Assembly: GCA_012840625.1 (NCBI GenBank)
Contig: DUSB01000243.1
Coordinates: forward strand, 1 to 13,529
Direction of reading: 5' to 3'
DNA: 13,529 bases
From: Syntrophomonadaceae bacterium
GTDB taxonomy: Bacteria > Bacillota > Syntrophomonadia > Syntrophomonadales > Syntrophomonadaceae
Shown: positions 1 through 6,445 of the stretch, piece after piece
How the letters are laid out: every line of letters begins with the position of its first letter
Numbering within the stretch: position 1 is the first letter of the stretch
Position numbers and translations under genes: made by a program
Notes under the pieces: model-generated
Seen by the model: the letters and a program-made list of their open reading frames with translations, nothing else
Databases searched by the model: none
Told to the model about the DNA's origin: nothing

Positions 1-87
1 CCTTATGTTCAACCAGAGGCAGAAAAAACCACTGTAATATTTACATGGATGGTAGTAGCTGTTTATAAGATGCAGACGTTTCTATAA
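1..87 (+). CDS. Possible 3' end of an upstream gene (partial)
   Basis: Frame 1 is open from the window edge to a TAA at 85-87, giving 28 residues that end in a hydrophobic stretch followed by KMQTFL. The stretch (VIFTWMVVAV) could be the last membrane segment of an integral membrane protein. The other five frames are interrupted in this stretch. With only 28 codons and no recognisable motif, this may be chance; no function can be given. If real, it is convergent with the 89-aa gene that ends at 205. Confidence 0.3.
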   Translation, partial: PYVQPEAEKTTVIFTWMVVAVYKMQTFL

Positions 88-125
88 ATGGGTGCTATAA
101 AATAAACAATAGTGTTTAAGACACA

Positions 126-160
126 GATGAACACTGGTTTATAAACAATCAGTGTTCATC
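126..160. repeat. Perfect 11-bp inverted repeat (stem-loop) between convergent genes
   Basis: GATGAACACTG (126-136) is the exact reverse complement of CAGTGTTCATC (150-160), with a 13-nt AT-rich loop. Neither strand has a T-tract after the stem, so it is not a canonical intrinsic terminator. A partial direct copy of its loop and 3' arm (ATAAACAAT followed by AGTGTT) lies just upstream at 102-116. It sits between a possible plus-strand gene end and the minus-strand 89-aa gene end, so a shared 3' processing or protective structure is one option; a protein-binding dyad is another. Confidence 0.55.
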
Positions 161-204
161 AAGGTCGAGATAGAACTGCGGCCCAGCGGGATTTTGATGC
201 AGGG

Positions 205-474
205 CTAATCTTCAATATAACCCAGAGATTTTAAATTCTGCAAGTGGCTGGAAGCATTCTCAGGAGTCATCATATCATGCATGATTCTATAGATGTCATG
301 CTCATTAAACTCCAATTCATAATAGTGTTCCAGGATATTAACGATTAAAGGCAGTACTTCAAAGGTAAAGTCGGAGTTATTGCGAATGGCTTCCAGATCA
401 AGGTAAACATCATGATCATACTGGCCGGGGGTACATTCAAGGCGATATTGCTTTAGTTTTTCGGTTGTCTTCAT
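205..474 (-). CDS. Hypothetical protein, 89 aa, unrecognised
   Basis: I do not recognise this family. The start ATG (474-472) is preceded by a strong GGGAGG ribosome site at 490-485 with 10-nt spacing, which supports a real gene. The protein is acidic and leucine-rich, with no signal peptide, membrane segment or cysteine pair. Residues 41-60 read as an amphipathic helix (PLIVNILEHYYELEF). The last 30 residues (helix, turn, then NLKSLGYIED) resemble the recognition-helix region of a small winged-helix protein, but that is only a visual impression. It is a separate minus-strand gene downstream of the thiolase, cut off from it by a terminator at 576-612, and it has its own candidate promoter at 530-558. 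Confidence 0.7.
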   Translation of the reverse strand: MKTTEKLKQYRLECTPGQYDHDVYLDLEAIRNNSDFTFEVLPLIVNILEHYYELEFNEHDIYRIMHDMMTPENASSHLQNLKSLGYIED

Positions 475-529
475 TGATTTAAAGCCTCCCTCTCGTCTTT
501 TCTACATCTAAGCACAAGTATATATCTTA

Positions 530-558
530 TCTATAAATGGCTGCAAGCTGGTCAGCAA
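530..558 (-). promoter_or_regulatory. Candidate sigma-A-type promoter for the 89-aa gene
   Basis: On the minus strand a TTGCTG -35-like box (558-553) is followed after exactly 17 nt by TATAGA (535-530). The boxes match TTGACA at three and TATAAT at four positions. The site lies between the thiolase terminator and the ribosome site of the 89-aa gene, where a promoter is needed. The match is weak. Confidence 0.3.
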
Positions 559-575
559 GGACCTAGCCTGCTGTC

Positions 576-612
576 AATAAAAAGGGGATACACCGAAAAC
601 GGTATATCCCCT
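576..612 (-). terminator. Rho-independent terminator of the thiolase gene
   Basis: Read on the minus strand, a 12-bp stem (612-601 with 594-583) containing one G-U pair and a 6-nt loop is followed by TTTTTATTG. It begins 22 bp after the thiolase stop codon. The plus-strand transcript would have a C-A mismatch and no T-run, so it is directional and belongs to the thiolase. Confidence 0.88.
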
Positions 613-634
613 GGTAAAGGCTATAATAATTAGC

Positions 635-1927
635 TTATGCTCTTTCCCAGATAGCAGCAGCGCCCATTCCGCCACCAATACACATGGACTCAACGATGTA
701 TTTGACATCGGCGAAGTCAGGATCTTTAAACATCTGGGTAATGTCGCAAGCGATTCTAGCACCGGTGCAGGCCAGTGGATGACCGATGGAAATACCGGAA
801 CCCCATACGTTGACACGATCCATAGGCAGATCCAGTACGTCAACACAGCAGTAGTAGGCCTGTGAAGCAAAGGCTTCGTTTACTTCCCAGAGACCGATGT
901 CATCTTTGGTCATGCCAGCTCTCTTTAAGACCTTGGGAATAGCATAGGCAGGACCGACACCCATGATCTCGGGTTCCACACCGATGACAGCATAGGCTTT
1001 CATTTTCATGATGGGTTTTTTGTCGATCTTCTTGCAGCCTTCTTCGGTAGCAAGAACAACACCGGCACCGGCATCGTTGATCTGTGAAGAGTTACCAGCG
1101 GTAACGGTAGCTGCTTCGTCCTGCATAAAGACGGTAGGCATTTGAGAGAGTTTTTCGAGGGTGGTGTCACGGCGCAAGCCCTGATCACGGAAAACAACCT
1201 GTTCTACTACTTCGTTACCCTCTTCTACATAGGCCTTGGCCAAATGTTCGGAGGCAGTGTATTTAGCTTCGGGAGCAATGTCTTCAACTTTAGCACCCTT
1301 GGCAGGAACCTTGGCCTTGATGGGGATAATAACATCTTTAGTTTTGCCGAGTCCGCCATTAGCATCCTGCGCCGCAGCACATTTTCTATGGGATTCCAGG
1401 GCGAATTTGTCCTGAGCTTCCCGGCTGATATTAAATCTGCGTGCAACTTGTTCTGCAGTCCAGCCCATGTTGATGGACATGGGATTCATATATTTAGCTA
1501 TATCTGGATGCGGGTCAAAGCCAGATCCCATTGGGATATGGGTCATGTGCTGACCACCACCAGCAAATACTACGTCGCCGCCAAAGCTCTGCATTACACC
1601 GATCGCCATTGCTATAGCGGACAGCGAGGAAGCACACAATCTGTCTACGGTAGTTCCAGGAACACCATGGGCACCTCCGGATAATGACCAGCACATACGG
1701 CCAAAGTTTCCGCCCTGTTCTTTGTAGGCGTTGGCACAGGTTGCCCATACGACGTCGTCAATGATTGCTTCCTGCTTGGCCCAATCTTCGCCAACCCCGA
1801 TACGTTCCCGCAACTCTTTCATTACGATTGCGGAAAGTTCGTCAGCACGAACATTCATAAACCAGGATCTTTTACCTCCGCGAGCGACAGCGGTACGGGC
1901 AGCTTCAACTACATAAACATCCTTCAT
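635..1927 (-). CDS. Acetyl-CoA acetyltransferase (thiolase)
   Basis: This is a thiolase that condenses two acetyl-CoA to acetoacetyl-CoA or runs the reverse thiolytic cleavage, in the cytoplasm. All active-site elements are visible in the 430-aa protein: the nucleophile Cys98 in VDRLCASS, the NEAF motif (350-353), the GHP motif with His383, and the C-terminal CIGGGMG with the acid/base Cys416. At 430 aa it is longer than the usual ~390-400, apparently because of an extra Lys/Ala/Glu-rich segment around 203-240 in the loop domain. The glycine-rich stretch before GHP is unusual (VWGSGIS rather than the common NGGAI type). The start is fixed by GGAGG at 1940-1936, 8 nt upstream. It has its own promoter and terminator, so it is monocistronic. 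Substrate chain length cannot be told from sequence; a biosynthetic or beta-oxidation role is possible. Confidence 0.95.
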   Translation of the reverse strand: MKDVYVVEAARTAVARGGKRSWFMNVRADELSAIVMKELRERIGVGEDWAKQEAIIDDVVWATCANAYKEQGGNFGRMCWSLSGGAHGVPGTTVDRLCASSLSAIAMAIGVMQSFGGDVVFAGGGQHMTHIPMGSGFDPHPDIAKYMNPMSINMGWTAEQVARRFNISREAQDKFALESHRKCAAAQDANGGLGKTKDVIIPIKAKVPAKGAKVEDIAPEAKYTASEHLAKAYVEEGNEVVEQVVFRDQGLRRDTTLEKLSQMPTVFMQDEAATVTAGNSSQINDAGAGVVLATEEGCKKIDKKPIMKMKAYAVIGVEPEIMGVGPAYAIPKVLKRAGMTKDDIGLWEVNEAFASQAYYCCVDVLDLPMDRVNVWGSGISIGHPLACTGARIACDITQMFKDPDFADVKYIVESMCIGGGMGAAAIWERA

Positions 1928-1940
1928 TCATACATCCTCC

Positions 1941-2254
1941 TTTTAAATAAGGTTCTGTACACTATTATACAAAGACGATAACCACTCAACAACACTATAC
2001 CATGATAATTTTAAAAAGGAAATTATATAAACAGAAAATGAACAAAAAAGTAATATACAGCTATTAGAAAATGCTTTAAACAAAACCAGTAAATGGTATA
2101 CGGAATCGAACCATAGAGGATTTCTAAGAATTTAATCGTTTGATAATTTATTTATTAGCAGGGAAAAAATGCTTTTATAGCGATGATTTATAATTTTATC
2201 TATGGCAAACTATTAATAACTATTAATAATGGATGGAAATAAGGAAATGTCTTT
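1941..2254. other. Divergent intergenic region, AT-rich, between thiolase and C69 peptidase
   Basis: This stretch holds the thiolase promoter (1964-1992) and little else that can be supported. There is a 7-bp inverted repeat (ATAATTT 2005-2011, AAATTAT 2020-2026) just beyond the -35 box; in such AT-rich DNA it may be chance. A perfect TATAAT on the plus strand at 2189-2194 could be the -10 of the peptidase gene, but no -35 box is found at proper spacing. A tandem 10-bp repeat (ACTATTAATA twice, 2209-2228) precedes the peptidase ribosome site. No RNA gene or small ORF with a ribosome site was found. Confidence 0.6.
1964..1992 (-). promoter_or_regulatory. Sigma-A-type promoter of the thiolase gene
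   Basis: On the minus strand TTGTTG (1992-1987) and a perfect TATAAT (1969-1964) are separated by 17 nt. The predicted transcript starts about 30 nt before the start codon and includes the GGAGG ribosome site. Confidence 0.65.
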
Positions 2255-2270
2255 AAGGAGGGTGATTTTT

Positions 2271-3587
2271 ATGTGCGATACGATGGTAGCCTTGCCATCT
2301 GTCACCCGGGACAATACCATGATGTTTGCCAAGAATAGTGATCGGCAAGCCAATGAACCGCATCTTATTATCCGGATACCGCGGCGCAGCTATGCGCCGG
2401 GAAGCAGGTTGGACTGTACCTATATCAGCATGGAACAGGCAGAAGAGACCTTTGAGGTCTTATTGTTAAAGCCATCATGGATTTGGGGAGCAGAAATGGG
2501 GGCCAACGAATTTGGTCTGAATATAGGCAATGAAGCGGTCTTTACCCGTGTGCCGTACCAAAAAGAGGGGGGGCTTATTGGTATGGATATGCTTCGTCTG
2601 GCTTTGGAGCGCTGCCAGACGGCAGATGAAGCACTGGACTATATGATTGAACTGCTGCAGCGTTTCGGCCAGGGGGGCAATTGTGGTTATGAGCAGCCTT
2701 TTTTCTATCACAATTCTTTTCTTATTGCGGATAGAAAAAAGGCCTGGAAGTTAGAAACTGCTGGGGTCTATTGGGCGGCGGTAGAGATAAAGGACATGGA
2801 TAGCATTTCCAATTGTCTGAGCATAGGAGAGGATTTCGATCGCAGTCATCCAGGGCTGATTGATTATGCCCGGAAGCAGGGATGGCTGAAAAGGGGACAG
2901 AATTTTGATTTTGCCCGCTGCTATACAGAGCCGATTTATACATTTTTTAGCGGTTCTCGTTCGCGCAGGTTGATGGGTCTGGAACTGCTGCAAAAAAATC
3001 GTGGTGCGATTGATACCGATACTATGAAATCGATTCTGCGCTCACATCAGGCAGACATTCAGGGGCGGCAATTTGAGACTTCCTCAGTTAAGAGCATCTG
3101 TATGCATGCTGGTTTTCTTTATGGAGATCATACCACAGGCAGTTATGTGGCTTCGATGGGACCGGAGCGGAGCACTTATTGGATTACAGGGGCTTCTACC
3201 CCCTGCCTGTCAGTTTTCAAGCCCTTCTTTTTCTTGGAATCAGAGCCGCTCAGCTTTTTAGAGCAGGAGAGCACACAGGCAGCATGGTATTGGTGGGAGA
3301 GGGAATACCTGCACCGCTTGGTGGTATCAGGGCGGCGCAAAAATTTACAAGCGTATCTACAAGAGCGGGACGATCTGGAACAGAAGTGGCTGGATATAGA
3401 AGTCCAGGCTAGTTCTGATGAAGAGCGCCTGCAGTTGATGATCAGAGCCTGCCAGGAAGAGGCGGCATTGCTGAACAAGTATGTAAAGCTGGCTCGCGAC
3501 GCACAGCCGGGCAGGAAGAAGGGGAATTGGTATTTTCGGCGCTATTGGCAGCAGCAGAATAAAAAAGCGAAGCTAAATATTCCTTAA
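2271..3587 (+). CDS. Peptidase C69 / secernin-like Ntn-hydrolase
   Basis: The 438-aa product belongs to the C69 (dipeptidase A/secernin) group of N-terminal-nucleophile hydrolases; a dipeptidase or amidohydrolase activity is typical but the substrate is unknown. The start at 2271 is preferred over an in-frame ATG at 2229: AAGGAGG lies at 2255-2261 with 9-nt spacing, and this start gives MCDT, so removal of Met exposes Cys2 as the catalytic nucleophile. The family N-terminus is clear (MCDTMVALPS, then FAKNSDR at 19-25), as are later hallmarks such as CMHAG with GDHTTGSY, and the TGASTPCLSVFKPF segment. The C-terminal ~100 residues are charged and helical. There is no signal peptide, so it is probably cytoplasmic. 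It stands alone between the thiolase, which is divergent, and gin, with no convincing terminator after it. Confidence 0.9.
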   Translation: MCDTMVALPSVTRDNTMMFAKNSDRQANEPHLIIRIPRRSYAPGSRLDCTYISMEQAEETFEVLLLKPSWIWGAEMGANEFGLNIGNEAVFTRVPYQKEGGLIGMDMLRLALERCQTADEALDYMIELLQRFGQGGNCGYEQPFFYHNSFLIADRKKAWKLETAGVYWAAVEIKDMDSISNCLSIGEDFDRSHPGLIDYARKQGWLKRGQNFDFARCYTEPIYTFFSGSRSRRLMGLELLQKNRGAIDTDTMKSILRSHQADIQGRQFETSSVKSICMHAGFLYGDHTTGSYVASMGPERSTYWITGASTPCLSVFKPFFFLESEPLSFLEQESTQAAWYWWEREYLHRLVVSGRRKNLQAYLQERDDLEQKWLDIEVQASSDEERLQLMIRACQEEAALLNKYVKLARDAQPGRKKGNWYFRRYWQQQNKKAKLNIP

Positions 3588-3612
3588 AATGTACACCTTT
3601 TGGTGTTAAAAC

Positions 3613-3642
3613 GCATAAGCTAAAGGCAAGACTTTTATTATA
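3613..3642 (+). promoter_or_regulatory. Candidate sigma-G-like (forespore) promoter for gin
   Basis: GCATA (3613-3617), an 18-nt spacer and TATTATA (3636-3642) resemble the B. subtilis sigma-G promoter pattern (gmATR, 17-18 nt, CATNMTA), with one mismatch in the -10 box. In B. subtilis the gin orthologue csfB is transcribed by forespore sigma factors, so the context fits. The predicted start near 3649 leaves a very short leader, with GAGG at 3651-3654. Based on pattern matching only. Confidence 0.4.
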
Positions 3643-3666
3643 GCAAGAAAGAGGACGTTATCATTC

Positions 3667-3882
3667 ATGCAGGATAGAAATAAGCATACAGTGAAACCCA
3701 ATAATCTACTGCCTCGATGTGCGATTTGCGAGGATGTTCCTGTTAAAGGTATTGCAGGTGGAATGAAAATTCGCCGGGCCTTTATCTGCAATCAATGTGA
3801 GCAGAAAATTGTGACCATGGATGTAGAGTCACAGGAATACCATGCTATGGTATCAACGATTAAAAATATACTGGGTTTTTAA
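3667..3882 (+). CDS. gin: Anti-sigma-G factor Gin (CsfB family)
   Basis: This 71-aa protein matches the Gin family, small zinc-binding proteins that inhibit sigma-G (and in B. subtilis also sigma-E) so that late forespore transcription does not start early. The two CxxC pairs of the zinc site are present: Cys18/Cys21 (CAIC) and Cys41/Cys44 (CNQC), the latter followed by E and the family's short helical tail. Its length is close to that of the B. subtilis protein. The start has GAGG at 3651-3654, 12 nt upstream. It lies just upstream of the yaaO-tmk cluster, close to the csfB position in B. subtilis, although xpaC and yaaN are not between them here. Its presence implies sporulation ability, at least ancestrally. 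Confidence 0.88.
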   Translation: MQDRNKHTVKPNNLLPRCAICEDVPVKGIAGGMKIRRAFICNQCEQKIVTMDVESQEYHAMVSTIKNILGF

Positions 3883-3894
3883 GCATATTATTAC

Positions 3895-3915
3895 TGGAGG
3901 ATTTCTCTTCCTCCA
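3895..3915 (+). repeat. 7-bp stem-loop just after gin
   Basis: TGGAGGA (3895-3901) pairs exactly with TCCTCCA (3909-3915) around a 7-nt loop, 12 bp after the gin stop. The following bases are A-rich, not T-rich, so it is not an intrinsic terminator. It could stabilise the 3' end of the gin mRNA or be chance. Confidence 0.35.
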
Positions 3916-3942
3916 AAGTAAAGTATAGAATTATAAAATAAA

Positions 3943-4203
3943 AAAATTGTCCCCGCAGAGAGGCAAGGATCCACTTAAAATCATCCGCTTGGTGGATAAG
4001 CTCCGAAAAATAGATCGCAAGCTGTATACAGGTGGTATAAGCTACCTTTCATGCCAGTCAAATAGAGGGGGCTATCATAGCCAATGATAGCCCTCCTGGT
4101 TCCGACGGATTTCTTATCGAGGCGGAGCTGGATTGATTTAACAGTTGGAGGAACACATCCTCTAGAGTCACATCATATTATATGAAGTGACTCGTTTTTG
4201 TTT
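3943..4203 (+). ncRNA. Candidate structured RNA or leader of unknown class
   Basis: This 386-bp non-coding gap has no ORF with a ribosome site but a series of helices. ATCCAC 3969-3974 pairs with GTGGAT 3992-3997. A long-range stem AGCTCCG 3999-4005 / CGGAGCT 4123-4129 encloses a hairpin at 4020-4043 (9 bp with a bulged G) and a 12-bp hairpin 4067-4078 / 4084-4095, extended by CCAG 4054-4057 / CTGG 4096-4099 across an asymmetric loop. A 6-bp hairpin (4147-4163) and a strong terminator follow. CCGCTT 3985-3990 could also pair with AGGCGG 4120-4125, which would exclude the long-range stem. It may be a free-standing RNA, the 3' UTR of gin, or an attenuated leader of the decarboxylase. I could not match it to SRP RNA, 6S RNA, T-box or a known riboswitch. 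Confidence 0.5.
4165..4203 (+). terminator. Strong rho-independent terminator upstream of the decarboxylase
   Basis: GAGTCAC (4165-4171) pairs with GTGACTC (4187-4193); inside, after an A-A mismatch, TCATA (4173-4177) pairs with TATGA (4181-4185) around a 3-nt loop. GTTTTTGTTT follows at once. It ends the gin or ncRNA transcript, or acts as an attenuator for the downstream operon. Confidence 0.9.
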
Positions 4204-4208
4204 CTGGT

Positions 4209-4228
4209 TTCAATCGTATAAGATTGAA
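4209..4228. promoter_or_regulatory. 7-bp dyad between terminator and decarboxylase start
   Basis: TTCAATC (4209-4215) and GATTGAA (4222-4228) form a perfect inverted repeat around GTATAA, 40 bp before the decarboxylase start. The spacer carries a TATAAG -10-like hexamer (4217-4222), but no good -35 box. It could be an operator over a weak promoter or a small RNA hairpin. Confidence 0.35.
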
Positions 4229-4268
4229 GGAGATAAGATAGTATCAAATGTATACTGGAGGGAAGTCA

Positions 4269-5693
4269 ATGCCGACACCATTGGGCAGAAGCATACAGGA
4301 TTACAGTCAAAAAAGCATTTTGCGCCTGCATATGCCGGGGCATATAGGGGGGAAAGAGCTCTTGCCGCCTCTGAGGGAAGCAGCACCATACGATCTAACT
4401 GAAATCCCTGGACTGGATGATCTGCATCAGCCGCAGGCGGGCATCAAGCAGGCAAAAGAATATATTGCCAGCTGTTTTGGTGCTGAGGAGAGCTTTATCC
4501 TTGTCAACGGTGCCAGTTCCGGGATCCATGCCTTGATGCTGGCAGCAGGCTCCGTGGGTGATAAGATTTTGCTGCCGCGCAATGTTCATCGCTCCTTTTA
4601 TGGTGCCCTGGTGATGTCAGGTGCAGACCCTCTGTATATGCCCTGTACGATAAATTCTTCTCTGGGTATGGCGGTGTCCCTTTATCCTTCTACCGTAGAA
4701 GATTATCTAAACAGATATGCCGATATACAGGCCGTCTTCATCACCAGTCCCAGCTATTTTGGCACCTGTGCGCAGGTGGAGCAGATAGCTGCGCTGGTCC
4801 ATAAACGGGATATTCCATTAATGGTTGATGAAGCCCATGGAGCCCATTTCTCTTTTCATTCTGCCTACCCCCGTCCAGCCCTTGAGCAGGGAGCCGATGC
4901 AGCCGTTAATGGCCTGCATAAAACCCTGCCGGTACTAACACCGGGGGCTGTTTTACATATGGCCAGTAGTTTTCCCGCTCCGGAAACTCTGCGGGCCGCC
5001 TGGAGCTTGCTTACTACTACCAGCCCCTCTTATTTACTTATGGCTAGCATAGAATGGGGTGTTGCCTATATGGAAACCCAGGGGCAGGCTTTACTGGAAC
5101 AGGCCAGGGAATTATCCTGTGAATATCAAAAGAAAATTAGCCAGATACCGGGGTTGCAGTGCATGGGGGAGGAATTTATACAAGAGGAAAGCATACAGGC
5201 AGTAGATCCCTTAAAAGTGGTGGTAGCGATTTGGGAATGGAGCCTTAACGGTCAGCAGCTTGATGCCCTGCTGCGTTCCCGCTATGGGATACAGGTAGAA
5301 ATGGCGGAAAATAACTTTATCCTGGCCATGTTTTCCCTTTTACATAAACGTGAGGACTGGGAGATGTTCTACCAGGCGCTGCTAGACCTGAGCCGCAGTT
5401 ATTACCGGCCCGGGAGAGGAAAGAAGCTGGTAGAAAATCCCCCCCTGCCCCAGGTCATCTTCAATCCCCGGCAAGCTTTTTTTGCTAATAAAGAAAGGGT
5501 GGGATTGAAAGAGGCGCGGGGGCGCATTGCGGGTGAACTGGTGGCGGCTTATCCACCGGGTATTCCCTGTGTTCTGCCGGGGGAGCAGATGAATGCTGGG
5601 GTGATTGACTACCTGGAATATGTGCAAAAATCGGGGGTCCGTATTCAAGGGCCGGCAGACCCTACCCTGCAGACCATACAGGTTATCAGTTGA
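4269..5693 (+). CDS. yaaO: Orn/Lys/Arg decarboxylase family protein (YaaO-like)
   Basis: A PLP-dependent fold-type I decarboxylase of the short Orn/Lys/Arg family, probably removing the carboxylate of a basic amino acid in polyamine metabolism; the substrate is not determined by sequence. The 474-aa product has the N-terminal HMPGHIGG (21-28), the PLP phosphate loop NGASSG (80-85), Asp187 in VDEAHGAH, the Schiff-base Lys218 in NGLHKTL, and the C-terminal YPPGIPCVLPGE (428-439). I chose ATG 4269 over 4248 because GGAGGG (4257-4262) lies 6 nt upstream of it, and the longer form would place that site inside the gene. Length is near B. subtilis YaaO. It heads the tmk cluster, 117 bp before tmk, and is preceded by a terminator and dyad. 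Confidence 0.92.
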   Translation: MPTPLGRSIQDYSQKSILRLHMPGHIGGKELLPPLREAAPYDLTEIPGLDDLHQPQAGIKQAKEYIASCFGAEESFILVNGASSGIHALMLAAGSVGDKILLPRNVHRSFYGALVMSGADPLYMPCTINSSLGMAVSLYPSTVEDYLNRYADIQAVFITSPSYFGTCAQVEQIAALVHKRDIPLMVDEAHGAHFSFHSAYPRPALEQGADAAVNGLHKTLPVLTPGAVLHMASSFPAPETLRAAWSLLTTTSPSYLLMASIEWGVAYMETQGQALLEQARELSCEYQKKISQIPGLQCMGEEFIQEESIQAVDPLKVVVAIWEWSLNGQQLDALLRSRYGIQVEMAENNFILAMFSLLHKREDWEMFYQALLDLSRSYYRPGRGKKLVENPPLPQVIFNPRQAFFANKERVGLKEARGRIAGELVAAYPPGIPCVLPGEQMNAGVIDYLEYVQKSGVRIQGPADPTLQTIQVIS

Positions 5694-5810
5694 AAGGAAA
5701 CCATCAACAACAAGTTTTCATCATTTGTTTACGATATAATAATACCAGGGTTGATAAGCAATAGTAGATAGCTGCCCCATGAGTTAGAATAGAGATGAGA
5801 GGATTCTGAT

Positions 5811-6431
5811 TTGAAAAAGGGATTGTTTGTTAGTTTGGAAGGTATTGATGGAGCAGGGAAAACCAGCCTGAAGGAAATACTAATACCCCGGCTACAGAAA
5901 CAATACGATATTATCAGTATTCGTGAGCCAGGTGGAACCGTGATTTCGGAGAAAATTCGCCATCTGCTGCTAGATGCAGGAAACAGTACCATGGGATCAC
6001 GTACAGAAGCCCTTTTGTATGCTGCCGCACGCAGCCAGGTGGTAGAAGAAGTGATTCAACCTGCTTTAGAGGCAGGCAAACTGGTACTGGCAGATCGCTT
6101 TTTGGACTCTACCATCGCCTATCAGGGCTATGGCAGGGGTATGGATCTTTCTTTTCTCCACCAGTTAAATCATCTATGTACCGGCGGGATAAAACCCGAC
6201 CTGACATTACTGTTAGATATTGAACCTGAACTGGCTTACTGGCGCCGCCGGGGAGAAACACCGGATCGTTTAGAACAGGAGGGGCTGAACTTCCAGGCTC
6301 GTGTGCGTGCAGGGTACCTGGAGCTCTGGAAAGAAGAACCGCAGCGAATCAAATGCCTTGACGGAAGTGCTTCCCTTCAAGATATTGCTGCTGAATCCCT
6401 GAAACATATAGAACAGATGGTAGAGGTTTGA
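5811..6431 (+). CDS. tmk: Thymidylate kinase
   Basis: Phosphorylates dTMP to dTDP with ATP, feeding dTTP synthesis. The 206-aa protein starts at TTG 5811 with GAGAGG at 5797-5802, 8 nt upstream. Visible motifs are the P-loop GIDGAGKT (11-18), REPGGT (38-43), the substrate-binding DRF (95-97) with the following TIAYQGYGRG (101-110), and an arginine-rich LID (RRRGETPDR, 145-153). Length and motifs are standard. The yaaR start lies 14 bp after the stop, suggesting translational coupling. In B. subtilis the next gene is yaaQ/darA; it is missing here. Confidence 0.97.
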   Translation: MKKGLFVSLEGIDGAGKTSLKEILIPRLQKQYDIISIREPGGTVISEKIRHLLLDAGNSTMGSRTEALLYAAARSQVVEEVIQPALEAGKLVLADRFLDSTIAYQGYGRGMDLSFLHQLNHLCTGGIKPDLTLLLDIEPELAYWRRRGETPDRLEQEGLNFQARVRAGYLELWKEEPQRIKCLDGSASLQDIAAESLKHIEQMVEV

Positions 6432-6445
6432 AAGCAGGGATCTAT

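Noticed and set aside
1142..1684. 180-codon plus-strand open frame opposite the thiolase
   Set aside because: It lies fully antisense to a gene with every thiolase motif, has no ribosome site and no recognisable protein pattern.
2229..2270. Earlier start of the C69 peptidase
   Set aside because: It would bury the catalytic cysteine; the start at 2271 has the ribosome site and gives Cys2.
3593..3606. ACACC-TTTT-GGTGT hairpin after the peptidase as a terminator
   Set aside because: Only five base pairs and followed by TAAAAC, not a T-tract.
4030..4048. AGGTGGTATAAGCTACC looked like a T-box (AGGGTGGNACCGCG) sequence
   Set aside because: The ACCGCG half is missing, the segment is instead part of a local hairpin (4020-4043), and no stem I elements (AGTA/GGTG arrangement) are found upstream.
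3943..4140. SRP RNA or 6S RNA in the gin-decarboxylase gap
   Set aside because: The conserved SRP helix-8 sequence (GGAAGGAAGCAG type) is absent, and the fold is a multi-helix junction, not the single long hairpin with central bubble of 6S RNA.
5735..5740. Perfect TATAAT upstream of tmk as a promoter
   Set aside because: No -35 box at 15-19 nt spacing and no extended -10 TG; kept only as a possibility.
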